A DNA stretch of 64,000 bases, taken from Candidatus Zixiibacteriota bacterium (GTDB lineage Bacteria; Zixibacteria; MSB-5A5; GN15; JAAZOE01). The stretch covers positions 1 to 64,000 of the forward strand of contig DAOUTW010000011.1 in assembly GCA_030668485.1 (NCBI GenBank), in the 5' to 3' direction. The position numbers and the translations under genes are program-made. Positions 1 through 9,439 of the stretch are shown here, in pieces. Within the stretch, counting starts at the first letter, position 1. Each line of letters begins with the position of its first letter. A model generated the notes under the pieces. The model saw only the letters and a list, made by a program, of their open reading frames with translations. It did not search any database and had not been told where the DNA came from.

Positions 1-67
1 ACCGACCGGCCAAACCTTCAAGAACGATCTTTGCTTTTGTCTTTGAATCCCATTTACGTCGCTTCAT
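1..67 (-). CDS. IS3-family transposase OrfA, N-terminal fragment
   Basis: Reading leftwards from the ATG at 67, the 22 visible residues begin MKRRKWDSKTKAKIVLEGL. This is the characteristic start of IS3/IS911-type OrfA proteins, whose helix-turn-helix binds the element ends before the OrfAB frameshift product carries out DDE transposition. The frame is open to base 1, so the gene is cut by the window and not visibly broken. A short leader of about 70 bp separates it from the presumed element end. Assignment rests on the short N-terminus only. Confidence 0.6.
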   Translation of the reverse strand, partial: MKRRKWDSKTKAKIVLEGLAGR

Positions 68-141
68 GACTGAACCCCGTTAAATGCCCAGCCACAAAAT
101 ACTATCTTAACTACCTCTTGTCACTAATAGGGGGCAGTATA
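1..141 (-). mobile_element. End of an IS3-family insertion element (cut by window edge)
   Basis: The left edge holds the start of an IS3-type transposase gene on the minus strand and its upstream leader. On the minus strand the leader begins near TACTGCCCCCTATTAGTGACA (positions about 118-141), which resembles the TGxxCTGCCCCC-like terminal repeats of IS elements of this class. The outer boundary is therefore placed at about 136-143. The other end, orfB and any target duplication lie outside the window, so neither completeness nor activity can be judged. Confidence 0.5.
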
Positions 142-213
142 CTGCATCCATTTGGGGTACCCTAAGGTTTCTTTGAAATAGTACCTTTGGGATACCCCAA
201 GATATTTTCGAAA

Positions 214-1851
214 TTATGGGCAGCAACCCTCCGACGGCGGGGGGCCACCATTAAATACATAGGCTATCAGATAAACTGCGTCTCCGACATTGCAACTTCC
301 ATCGCCGTTGGCATCCCCGGTACATTCCGGATCAGGCGCGGGGCCGCCTTTGAAGACATAATTAATCAGGTAAACGGCATCTCCAACATTAACCGTCTCA
401 TCGCCATTAGCGTCGCCGCATAAGTATTCGCAGACATCTCCTACGCCATTAGTGTTTGAATCTGTCTGATCGGGATTGTAATCTTCCGGACAGTTGTCAC
501 ATGCATCACCGATTTCATCTCCATCAATATCAAGCTGTTCTACATTACCTACATACGGGCAATTATCAAAGCCTGCAACAATCCCATCCATATCTGAATC
601 CTTCATAAATTCGAAAATGGCCCAAAATATTTCACCTGCACCGGTACCGTTGTCCGTGCTGTTTGTCAGCAGACATAGACCGGTTCGATCAGTTGAATCA
701 AAATACATAAAGGTTTTGCAGCCGCCCAAAAAGCCACTATGGCCCCACACCGACCATCCGGCATCGGAATCAAACGAATGCCCCCAGCCAATACCCTGAA
801 CGAAATGTTCAGGGTTGGGGTTGGCCGCAGGATACTGTTCAGTCATCATATGAGCAACAGTGGAGCTATCAAGAATCCTGGTACCATTAAATGAACCATA
901 GTTCATGAAAGCGATTAAATGATTAGACAACTGAAGTGTACTGGTACGTAATTGTGCCGCCGGATATAATGGTATACCATGATGCCCATATGGAAAATAC
1001 TCAGATCCGTCAAATCCATACGGCATAGCAATATTAAATGTATCAAGATTTGCCAAAAACCATGAGGTTTGATCCATGCCTAAAGGAATAAACAGCGAGT
1101 CCTGGCAAAATTCTTCCAATGATGAGGAAACACCATTATTAATGGCAATTCTTTCTATTATGTACCCTGCCAGAGCAAAGGCGTAATTGCAGTAGACATA
1201 ATAAGTGCCGGGTGGTTGATTCAGATAATTCTCGACAGCGTAGGCTGCCCCCGAAGGATCAAGGTAATTCTCAAGATATTCGCCGAGGTCGCCAGGATAA
1301 TCTTCGCCATAAACCGTATCCAACCACCAGTTTTCATTTTTGCTATCGATACTCGATGTATGGCATAGAAGCATACGCATTGTTATCGGTTCTTCAGGGT
1401 AGTTCGGATTAATTACATTAAATGGCATATAAGTGTTTATATCAATATCAAGATCAAGCAATCCGTCTTCCCAAAGCTTCATGGCAGCATTGGCAACGAA
1501 GGTTTTTGAAATTGATGCAGTAATAAACAGTGTCTGGTGATTAACCGGCTCAAAGTTTTCCAAATTGGCATAGCCGTAATTATTTAGATATACGATTTGA
1601 GAATCCTTTATAATGGATATTGCAACTCCGGGTATATTGTGCAATTCCATTTTGGCATAAATCAGTGAATCAAGCTGGGCGGCATTATAAACAACTAATG
1701 AACCTCTCCCCTTGGCTGAGAAATAATCCCAAAACATGGTTTCTTCATAATACATATCATTATCAAGTTTGGGCTGTTCCGTAAAAGACAGACTCGGCAG
1801 TAATAATATTGTGTATGTTAATATAATTACTTTGGCAACGATATGATTCAT
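214..1851 (-). CDS. Secreted serine hydrolase (class C beta-lactamase fold) with TSP3 and dockerin-like C-terminus
   Basis: About 545 residues from the ATG at 1851, chosen because a GGAG ribosome site lies just upstream and the protein then begins with a clean signal peptide (MNHIVAKVIILTYTILLLP). The catalytic domain has the SxxK motif (SISK, about residue 113), the YxN motif (YCN, about residue 220) and a HSG in place of KTG. This is the pattern of penicillin-binding-protein-like or esterase-type hydrolases (beta-lactamase family, S12 peptidases). It is followed by calcium-binding thrombospondin type 3 repeats (DxDxDGI ... DNCP) and two dockerin-like repeats (GDANGDETVNVGDAVYLINYVFKG), ending in GCCP. 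Probably exported and surface-attached; the substrate cannot be told. A longer in-frame start at 1959 lacks a signal peptide at its N-terminus and is less likely. Confidence 0.8.
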   Translation of the reverse strand: MNHIVAKVIILTYTILLLPSLSFTEQPKLDNDMYYEETMFWDYFSAKGRGSLVVYNAAQLDSLIYAKMELHNIPGVAISIIKDSQIVYLNNYGYANLENFEPVNHQTLFITASISKTFVANAAMKLWEDGLLDLDIDINTYMPFNVINPNYPEEPITMRMLLCHTSSIDSKNENWWLDTVYGEDYPGDLGEYLENYLDPSGAAYAVENYLNQPPGTYYVYCNYAFALAGYIIERIAINNGVSSSLEEFCQDSLFIPLGMDQTSWFLANLDTFNIAMPYGFDGSEYFPYGHHGIPLYPAAQLRTSTLQLSNHLIAFMNYGSFNGTRILDSSTVAHMMTEQYPAANPNPEHFVQGIGWGHSFDSDAGWSVWGHSGFLGGCKTFMYFDSTDRTGLCLLTNSTDNGTGAGEIFWAIFEFMKDSDMDGIVAGFDNCPYVGNVEQLDIDGDEIGDACDNCPEDYNPDQTDSNTNGVGDVCEYLCGDANGDETVNVGDAVYLINYVFKGGPAPDPECTGDANGDGSCNVGDAVYLIAYVFNGGPPPSEGCCP

Positions 1852-2888
1852 GCAATTCTCCGGCGAAAGTGCAAAATTGCGGTAATTGTGCCCTAATCTA
1901 TACAACAAATATATGCTGATTCTGCATATTGTCAATCTAATTTGCCTGCAAGAACCCAAGGCATTTGTGGGGTATGACTATTTTGTACATAGGCATACTA
2001 ATGATTGTGGTGTAATTTTTTACAAACAATTTACCAATAACTGGTTCTTGGGGTATTTGATGGAAAAACTCCTTACTAAGCGTTGAGAAATATATATGAT
2101 AAAATTGTAAACCGTCTCACCAGGTCCGTGAGACCACAACAGATAATAAGCTCACAGGCTACAAGATTAATTATGCTACCAGTCGCAAAAAAGTTCGAAG
2201 ATATTCAACTGTGGTACGCCATTTTTACTACTGCCTGCAACAATGCACCAGGATACCCTTAAATTACCTGGAAATATAATTCCCGCATGTTAAAAAAAAG
2301 ATGCCCGACAGGGAGAGCACACACCCTGCCGAGCAAAAGTCCCATTCAACACGATCGGTTGACTGGGGAGGGCCCCCTCCGGTTTTTCGCTTCCGAATAA
2401 CCGAAAGTATCTCTTACAAATTCTATAATTGACAGCCAACAGCTAACATCGTAGCCGGAAACCTGCCTCGGGCACTGTCGGCCATGGAAGTTCCCCTCAT
2501 GGCGTGTGTTGATTGTATGCTTCCCTTAACTTCCGGTGACCTTGCGCCCGTGTGGTAACCGAGTTAATACGGCATTGCTCGCATTCAACTGTCTCTTAAT
2601 ATGTAATCAAACGCCATGCCGCCCGTTACAATTTCACTTGGAGTTCATTAAATATCCGTCAAGTCATTATAGGATAATATATTAAATTACCAAAACCGAT
2701 TTGCCTGACAGTCGTAACCCTTCTTTCAAGCTACACTTTGTCGTCCACTTATTGGACGGTCCGACCAATTCTTCCCACCACCCGGTAATATTGAATTGAA
2801 GGATAAGGACTTGTGGGTAGTTCGATACCGTCCTAAAATGAGACTTCAACTGAACAGAGGAGGCGCTTGTTGAGTCGTTTCGCGCTGC
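1852..2888. other. Gene-poor intergenic region
   Basis: About 1 kb without a convincing gene; the short open frames here have no recognisable domain or good ribosome site. It holds a 7-bp-stem hairpin at 2114-2134 (GTCTCAC/GTGAGAC). A weak terminator-like hairpin lies at 2367-2387 (GGAGG/CCTCC followed by GGTTTTT). The minus strand at about 2440-2600 has a GC-rich stretch with faint resemblance to part of a GEMM-type riboswitch, too weak to call. Base composition is less regular than in the flanking genes, so this may be decayed sequence. Confidence 0.4.
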
Positions 2889-4730
2889 TTACTTATCGTC
2901 CTCGGGCTTCTTTCGAGGATCTGTGATATCGTATTTCTTGATCTTATTATAAATGGTCTGTTTACTGCCAAAACCAAGCATTCGTGCGGCGCGAGTTTTG
3001 TTCCAGCCGACGTGATTCAAAACGCGAATGATCTCTTGTTTTTCCGTCTTTTGCAAAGTTGGGCTCTTTTTGCCCCCCTTTTCGCCATAGGCGGCATAAA
3101 ACCGCTTTGGCAGATCGAAGCTGAAGATATACTCTTTGCCACGGGCAGCCAGATCTTTAACAACTTCGCGCAATTCACGAATATTGCCCGGCCAGTCGTA
3201 ATCCATAAGGAGCCTCATGGCTCCGTGCGATATCGCCAGCAGGGGGGGCTCTGATTTATCGATGAAAAAGCAGACCAGAAGCGGGATGTCGGTTTTTCGT
3301 TCTCTCAACGGCGGCAGAGTAATCCATTTGCCAAACCGCTGCAGCAAATCTTCTCGAAAAGCCCCATCCTCGGTCGCCCTGTCCAGATCGACATTGGTGG
3401 CGGCCTGGACCTTGACATCGACCTTGACCGGGGCTGCCGATCCAACCGGAGACACTTCTTTTTCTTCAACGGCCCGCCGCAGTTTTACCTGGACATCGAG
3501 GCTGACATCCCCGATTTCATCGAGAAAAATAGAGCCACCGTCAGCCATCTCAAAGGCGCCCGCTTTGCCAAGATCCGCTCCCGTATAGGCGCCCTTCACC
3601 CAGCCGAACAGTGTGCCGGAGACTATTTCCTTCTCCAGATTGGACAATTCCACCACCACAAAGGGATGGTCAGCCCGGGCCGACCCGGCATGGATCGCCT
3701 GTGCCGTGATCTCTTTACCCGTCCCCGTTTCACCACGCAGCAGAATATTGCTGTCGATATCGCAGGCGGCTTCGATCTCGGCAACTATGGGCCGCATGAT
3801 CGGGCTTTTTGCCACCATTTCGACTTTCCACTCAAACCGCTCCACCTCATCGATCTGGCTCGCAACATCGATCGCCAGGGCCTTGTCAGACAGCTTTCCA
3901 ATCCGCGCGCACAGGAGTTCAAGGAAAAGCTCTTCTTCCTCGGTAAAACTTTCTCCCCGTTCTTTTTCGAGATACATCAGTCCGGATTCCGTCGATCCGA
4001 TATCCAGCATTGCACATAAAACGGCCTTACCGGCGAAAAAAGCATTCACAGGTCCCTTTCCCGATTGCGCAGCCCCAATATATTCGGCGGAGACTCTCAT
4101 CTGCTCGCCCTGCTCGATATCTATACCGCAGAGCGCCAACGGGACCACCGTTTCGGCTGAGCCGCATCTGGCCACCAAACCTCGGCGGGCCGAGAAGGCG
4201 GGAATGATGCAATGCAAGATCTCCTCATAGAAGCCGGGACCGGCAGGTAGTGACCGCAGGCGATGAATAATATCATGAAGCGTCTGCTGCATGCTTTCTG
4301 GAAGATCGCTCGGAAAATCGTCGGGGATGGCATCGAGATATGTTTTGCGATCGCTTCCTCGCACTGTCGGCGAAGCCGAAACCACCCGGATCGCCTGCGA
4401 CAAATCGACCGGGGCCTGTTGATTTTCCGAATAGAATATTTCGAAATTGCCGAGCGTGATCCGATCGGATTCATTCAGGTAATGGCCGTGTACCAGGCGG
4501 CCGTTGACATAAGTCCCATTGGCACTGGCGAGGTCGCGAATGAAATATTTCCCCTTCCGGTCAAGGATAATCGTGGCATGGTACCGCGAGACCCGTCGGG
4601 ACCGATCGGCCAGCGCAAGATCGGGTCTGTCGGAGGATTCGAGATTGTCCCGGCCGATCGTAATAATATCGCTCTGAAACGAGAACCGCCTGACCAGTTT
4701 CCCGGATCGCTTGACAATTAGCTGAGGCAT
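2889..4730 (-). CDS. FHA-domain sigma54-dependent transcriptional activator
   Basis: 613 residues. An N-terminal FHA domain (about 15-105; GRDN ... SRYH ... NGTYVNG) would bind phosphothreonine peptides. A GAF-like region (about 140-290) follows, then an AAA+ sigma54-interaction domain (about 305-530) with Walker A GETGTGKE, Walker B GGSIFLDEIGD and arginine-finger region FREDLLQR. A Fis-type helix-turn-helix closes the protein (about 565-600; NKTRAARMLGFGSKQTIYNKI). The sigma54-contacting loop reads GAYTGA rather than GAFTGA, a conservative Phe-to-Tyr change. It is transcribed divergently from the FG-GAP protein and the Ser/Thr kinase at 9440, which could supply its phosphothreonine signal (inference). 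I found no clear -24/-12 sigma54 promoter in the shared 180-bp gap. Confidence 0.88.
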   Translation of the reverse strand: MPQLIVKRSGKLVRRFSFQSDIITIGRDNLESSDRPDLALADRSRRVSRYHATIILDRKGKYFIRDLASANGTYVNGRLVHGHYLNESDRITLGNFEIFYSENQQAPVDLSQAIRVVSASPTVRGSDRKTYLDAIPDDFPSDLPESMQQTLHDIIHRLRSLPAGPGFYEEILHCIIPAFSARRGLVARCGSAETVVPLALCGIDIEQGEQMRVSAEYIGAAQSGKGPVNAFFAGKAVLCAMLDIGSTESGLMYLEKERGESFTEEEELFLELLCARIGKLSDKALAIDVASQIDEVERFEWKVEMVAKSPIMRPIVAEIEAACDIDSNILLRGETGTGKEITAQAIHAGSARADHPFVVVELSNLEKEIVSGTLFGWVKGAYTGADLGKAGAFEMADGGSIFLDEIGDVSLDVQVKLRRAVEEKEVSPVGSAAPVKVDVKVQAATNVDLDRATEDGAFREDLLQRFGKWITLPPLRERKTDIPLLVCFFIDKSEPPLLAISHGAMRLLMDYDWPGNIRELREVVKDLAARGKEYIFSFDLPKRFYAAYGEKGGKKSPTLQKTEKQEIIRVLNHVGWNKTRAARMLGFGSKQTIYNKIKKYDITDPRKKPEDDK

Positions 4731-4912
4731 GTCCCTGCCTTGTGAGTTTTTCGAAATACCGGTTACAAGATACCACCCGGCGTTAAACCAATCGCTGCCA
4801 AAACCTAAATCAAACCATCGGCTAAGTCAATGTCAATTTAAACCAGAATCTCAATATATGTTGACTAAATGCAAAAACATCTTTACCTTAACAATAAGCT
4901 CTTGAGGGTCAA

Positions 4913-7900
4913 ATGCAATCGGTTCCTAACAACCGCTGGAGTAACCTCGCGATGAAAATATTTTCCCGAATCAAGCTTATTATCTTTTTTGTCCTGGGCG
5001 GACAATTCGTTTATGCCTCGGCGCCACCGACTATAATCAGTCATGCACCGGCGGCGAACGCCATAGGGATAAGTCAAACGGATAATCAGACCGTCACATT
5101 CGATACTGACATGGATGGTCTGACAGTCAATGAGTCTACTTTTCTCGTGTACGGATCGCTATCCGGACCTGTTGTCGGAACGGTCGATTACCAGGTAGGT
5201 ACGCGGACGGCGACATTTTCTTCGCCGGCCTTGTTCTATCCCGGCGAAACCGTAACCGTTACGATAACTGACGGCATACAGGCCGGTAGCGGCGAACCGC
5301 TGGCGGAACCGTATGTCTGGTCATTTATCGTGGAGGTGGCTGGCGGAACCGGTCATTTCGAATACGAGCCGCAGATCCCATTGGAGGGTTTGCCAATTGG
5401 GGTGGCGATCGGATATTTCAACGAGGACACATTCCCTGATGTTGCGGTCGCCAATTACACCTTGAGCTCAGTGACGGTCGCCTTCAATAACGGCGACGGT
5501 TCTTTTGTCATAGATTCGACTTATGATGTCGGCAAAACGCCTCCCCACATCTGTACCGGAGATTTTAATCTCGACGGTGCCATGGATATTGCGACGCCTA
5601 ACTTCGATGACAATGACGTCACAGTTCTGCTCAATGATGGCCACGGTACCTTTGTTCAGCAAACGCCGGTGCCGGCAGGCAATGGGCCTCGGAGCATCCT
5701 GTCGGCCGATATCGATGGCGACGGCGATCTTGATATTGCGACGGCAAATCAAAATTCGGGTGATATTTCGATCCTGATCAACGACGGAACTGGCGCCATG
5801 CTTCTCGATTCCAGCTATCTGATCGGAGCCACCATTTTCTATGTCCATGCTTCCGATCTTGATCGTGACGGTCGTCTCGATCTGGTAGTAGCCAGCAGCA
5901 GCGTTGATAGTATGTATACTCTCATGAATCTTGGACAGGGTATCTTTGCACCCGCCGCTCCATATAACATATCCGGTACTCACCCGCGTGGAACAACCGC
6001 GGCTGATTTTGACGGCGATGGTAACGCCGATATCGCGACCGCCAACGATCATACGGCGAACGTCTCAATTTTTATTAATCAGGGTGACGGAACATTTGGC
6101 GCCGATGTCACATATTCAACCGGAGTCGGGCCGTTCGCCATTTCATATGCCGATCTCGACGCCGATGACGATCTTGATCTGATCACGGCCGACGGTGGTA
6201 ATTTTGGTACTTCAATCCTGTATAACGATGGGAGCGGCAATTTTACTTTCGACCGCTTTTACCACACAGATCGTAATGGTTGCTACGGTATCGCACTGGG
6301 TGATCTCGACGGGGACGGTGATTTAGACATGGCCACCACCGGATACGGCCCGCCGGCCTTGACCATTCTGCTCAACAAGAATAAAAGCGCCATTGCCTCT
6401 GTCTATCCGGCACCAAATGCGACCTCTGTACCGGTGACCGATGAAATCGCTATCAACCTGACCGGGGACCTGGCGCCGGCCACACTGACCGACACGACCG
6501 TTCTGGTGCATTCGCGGGCACGAGGCCTGTTGTCCGGAACGCTTAGCTATACTGGTATGATGATCACTTTCAGTCCCGATCAGCCATTTTTGCCGGGAGA
6601 AGAAATTACCACGACTCTGACCAGCGGACTGGCCGTCACCCATCCCGTATTCGGGGATGTCGACCCTTTATATACATGGTCGTTTACGGCTGCGGTTCGG
6701 GGCGGGGTCGGATATTTTCAGGATGCTATCATGCTGCCGCTCACCCCAGGCGACCAACCGCGAGCCTTGAAAACAGCCGATCTCAATGGTGATGGCCTCC
6801 TTGATCTCGCCGTTTGCAATGGCACCAGCAATGACATCATGGTTCTCATTAACAATGGCGACAGTACCTTTAGCTCGCAGGTCGCCGGTGCGGTCGACCG
6901 TATTCCCTACGATATCGATGCCGCTGACCTCGACAATGATGGCGACCCCGACCTCATCACCGCCAGCCTCGGCGATAGTTCCATATCGATCTGTTATAAT
7001 GACGGCAGTGGTATGTGCGAGTCGATCGTCAACGTTATTGAGGGTGTAAAAACGTCGGCAGTTACCGCCGCCGATTTTGACAACGATGGCCATATTGACC
7101 TGGCTGCTGCAAAAGTATATTCCGACAGCGTCTATGTCTATATCAATGACGGCCAGGGCGGTTTTTCGGTTCCAGGTAATCCTTATTATGTGCAGGGCGC
7201 ACCTTACACCGTCATCAGTACTGATATAGACGGTGATGGCGACATCGATCTCATTGCCGCGATGTACAGCGATTATAATTATGTGACAATCTTGTATAAT
7301 AACAGCCGCGGGGTATTCACGCATTCGGAAACCAAAGAGCTGTACGTTCGGGATTCGGTCGCAACTTACGATTCGGCGCACACCGTCTATGCCAACGACT
7401 TCAACGGTGACGGAATGAACGATATGGTCGTCGGCCATGTCTGGGCGGATGACCTGACGCTTTCGCTCAACAACGGTACCGGTTCCTTCCTCTCTCCCGT
7501 TAACTATGATGTTACGTCGCGCCCGCATGATATTGTCGGGGCGGATTTCGACGCCGATGGCGATATCGACCTGGCTGGCGCCGACCAGACAATTCCCGGT
7601 TCGGTAACCATTCTTGAGAACGATGGCAGTGCTGTCTTCGATTTCACCGGCGTTTACACTGTCGGTGACAGTGCCAATGCAGTGGTCGCGGCTGACATCG
7701 ACAATGACGGGGATATCGACCTGGTGACGGCCAATGGCCTTTCGGACGATGTCTCAATTCTTCTCAATAAGGACAGCGTCCATGTGCTGGGCGGGAATAA
7801 TGTATCGTCGGTCATTCAGGGTGACAGTTGTTTGCTGGAGGTCTGGGTTACCGGGGATCCCGACAACGTTATCTTGCATTACCGGCTTGGTGGAGAAACG

Positions 7901-9406
7901 GCGTGGACCGACACTGTTCTATCGTCTCCCGACAGCTTATATAACTGCCGGATAGCGACCGATCCGCTCGGACTGAGGACGACTGAATACTATTTTGAAG
8001 CCGTGCAGGGCGACCGCTTCCTGACCATTCCCAATACCGCACCAATCTTGCATCCGGAATACATCCGCAGCGAAATCATGACAGCGACAGCCACCAATGT
8101 GCGGGAACGGATACACCAGATGATCGGATTCCCGTTCGAAGTCAATCCCGGACACCCGGAAACGGTATTTGCAGATGACCTCGGGGCATATAATATTGAA
8201 CGCTGGCGTCTCGGACGATGGGATCCCGATCTTCTGCCCGATCCCGGATATGTCGAATATCCGGATCTCGACACGGTGCAGCGAGGAGACGGCTTTTGGC
8301 TGCATACGCGCGTGGGCGTCCACGTCGACGCCTCCGGCATCTCCGCCGTTCCCGATACGACCGTCGGCGATACAGCCTACTGGCGCTGGAATCTCAGCCC
8401 GGGATGGAATCAAATAGCGACACCATTCGCCTTCCCGGTTTCCTGGTCGCACCGCATCGCCGGTAATGATGTTGAAGCCGCAGTTTATACTTATTCGGTG
8501 ACCGAGACCGACACGACCTATGATGTGGTAGATACATTGATGCCGTTCCAGGGGTACTTCGTGATGAATAATGCGGACGGTCCCGAATCGATACTGCTGC
8601 CGTATGTCCGAGCCGACCTCCTGCCGCCTTCACCGGCGGCCCCATCGACACCGAGTCATGATTTCTGGCAGGTGCAGCTAAGCCTCGAATCGGAGGGTGT
8701 CTCCGATATTTGCAATATCATCGGCGTCCGTTCCGATGCTGTCGCGGGGAAGGATAGGCATGACTTCAGCGAACCCCCGCCTCCGCCAGGCAGATTTGTA
8801 TCGTTCAGTTTCGAACAGTCCGACCTCGGCGACGCAAAATTATTGAGCGGTGACTTCCGCGAACCCGGCAATGGCTGGGTGTATACGGTTCTGATCCGAG
8901 GCAATACCGGCGCTTCGACGCGCCTGCGACTGAGTGATTCCCGGCTGCTCCCGCAGGAGTTCAATGTTGTCCTGGAAGATATTGCCTCCGGTGAACGATA
9001 TCCGGTTTCCGCGAATGAAAGCCTGACTCTGCCCTATCGCGCCTCGGTCGAGGGGAGGCGATATCGGCTCCTGGTTGGGAGTGAAGATTTTATCGAGGGA
9101 TACGATGGCGGTCCGGCGGCGGTTCCCGACCGGTTTGGGCTTTATCAAAATGAGCCCAATCCGTTCAACCCCAAAACCGCCATCCGGTACGACCTCCCTG
9201 TTCCCGGTCATGTCCGATTGGAAATATTCAATATCCTCGGGCAAAAAGTCGTTACCCTCGTCGACCGACAGATGGATGCCGGTGCACATCGGGTAACCTG
9301 GAACGGAACCGACCGTGACGGCAACATGGTTGCCAGCGGAATTTACCTGTATCGTCTAAGCGCGGGTACCGAGACCGCCCGACGCAAAATGATGCTTTTG
9401 AAATAA
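4913..9406 (+). CDS. Giant secreted FG-GAP/VCBS repeat protein with T9SS-type C-terminal domain
   Basis: 1497 residues with a signal peptide (KIFSRIKLIIFFVLGG). The body is an internal duplication. Each half starts with a bacterial Ig-like (SbsA/Big_5-type) domain, at about 40-130 and 485-590, and continues with many FG-GAP beta-propeller repeats rich in calcium-binding DxDGDGDxD loops. A region of non-propeller sequence (about 970-1400) precedes the last 90 residues, a FlgD-like sorting domain (LYQNEPNPFNP ... LGQKVVTLV ... VASGIYLYRL ... KMMLLK). It is probably a surface adhesin or binding protein. The start at 4913 is preceded by GAGGGT at good spacing. An internal ATG at 4952 gives a more compact signal peptide and cannot be excluded. 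Confidence 0.85.
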   Translation: MQSVPNNRWSNLAMKIFSRIKLIIFFVLGGQFVYASAPPTIISHAPAANAIGISQTDNQTVTFDTDMDGLTVNESTFLVYGSLSGPVVGTVDYQVGTRTATFSSPALFYPGETVTVTITDGIQAGSGEPLAEPYVWSFIVEVAGGTGHFEYEPQIPLEGLPIGVAIGYFNEDTFPDVAVANYTLSSVTVAFNNGDGSFVIDSTYDVGKTPPHICTGDFNLDGAMDIATPNFDDNDVTVLLNDGHGTFVQQTPVPAGNGPRSILSADIDGDGDLDIATANQNSGDISILINDGTGAMLLDSSYLIGATIFYVHASDLDRDGRLDLVVASSSVDSMYTLMNLGQGIFAPAAPYNISGTHPRGTTAADFDGDGNADIATANDHTANVSIFINQGDGTFGADVTYSTGVGPFAISYADLDADDDLDLITADGGNFGTSILYNDGSGNFTFDRFYHTDRNGCYGIALGDLDGDGDLDMATTGYGPPALTILLNKNKSAIASVYPAPNATSVPVTDEIAINLTGDLAPATLTDTTVLVHSRARGLLSGTLSYTGMMITFSPDQPFLPGEEITTTLTSGLAVTHPVFGDVDPLYTWSFTAAVRGGVGYFQDAIMLPLTPGDQPRALKTADLNGDGLLDLAVCNGTSNDIMVLINNGDSTFSSQVAGAVDRIPYDIDAADLDNDGDPDLITASLGDSSISICYNDGSGMCESIVNVIEGVKTSAVTAADFDNDGHIDLAAAKVYSDSVYVYINDGQGGFSVPGNPYYVQGAPYTVISTDIDGDGDIDLIAAMYSDYNYVTILYNNSRGVFTHSETKELYVRDSVATYDSAHTVYANDFNGDGMNDMVVGHVWADDLTLSLNNGTGSFLSPVNYDVTSRPHDIVGADFDADGDIDLAGADQTIPGSVTILENDGSAVFDFTGVYTVGDSANAVVAADIDNDGDIDLVTANGLSDDVSILLNKDSVHVLGGNNVSSVIQGDSCLLEVWVTGDPDNVILHYRLGGETAWTDTVLSSPDSLYNCRIATDPLGLRTTEYYFEAVQGDRFLTIPNTAPILHPEYIRSEIMTATATNVRERIHQMIGFPFEVNPGHPETVFADDLGAYNIERWRLGRWDPDLLPDPGYVEYPDLDTVQRGDGFWLHTRVGVHVDASGISAVPDTTVGDTAYWRWNLSPGWNQIATPFAFPVSWSHRIAGNDVEAAVYTYSVTETDTTYDVVDTLMPFQGYFVMNNADGPESILLPYVRADLLPPSPAAPSTPSHDFWQVQLSLESEGVSDICNIIGVRSDAVAGKDRHDFSEPPPPPGRFVSFSFEQSDLGDAKLLSGDFREPGNGWVYTVLIRGNTGASTRLRLSDSRLLPQEFNVVLEDIASGERYPVSANESLTLPYRASVEGRRYRLLVGSEDFIEGYDGGPAAVPDRFGLYQNEPNPFNPKTAIRYDLPVPGHVRLEIFNILGQKVVTLVDRQMDAGAHRVTWNGTDRDGNMVASGIYLYRLSAGTETARRKMMLLK

Positions 9407-9439
9407 TTTGTTTAGCAGGTAAAGCAATAGCTATAACAG

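Noticed and set aside
2440-2600. Possible GEMM-type c-di-GMP riboswitch on the minus strand
   Set aside because: Only scattered pieces (CGCAA, CCATGG, GGTTTCCGG) resemble the consensus; the conserved first helix is missing and the next gene is 600 bp away.
3012-4721. Plus-strand open frames opposite the FHA-sigma54 regulator
   Set aside because: They are antisense shadows of a GC-rich gene; no domains or ribosome sites.
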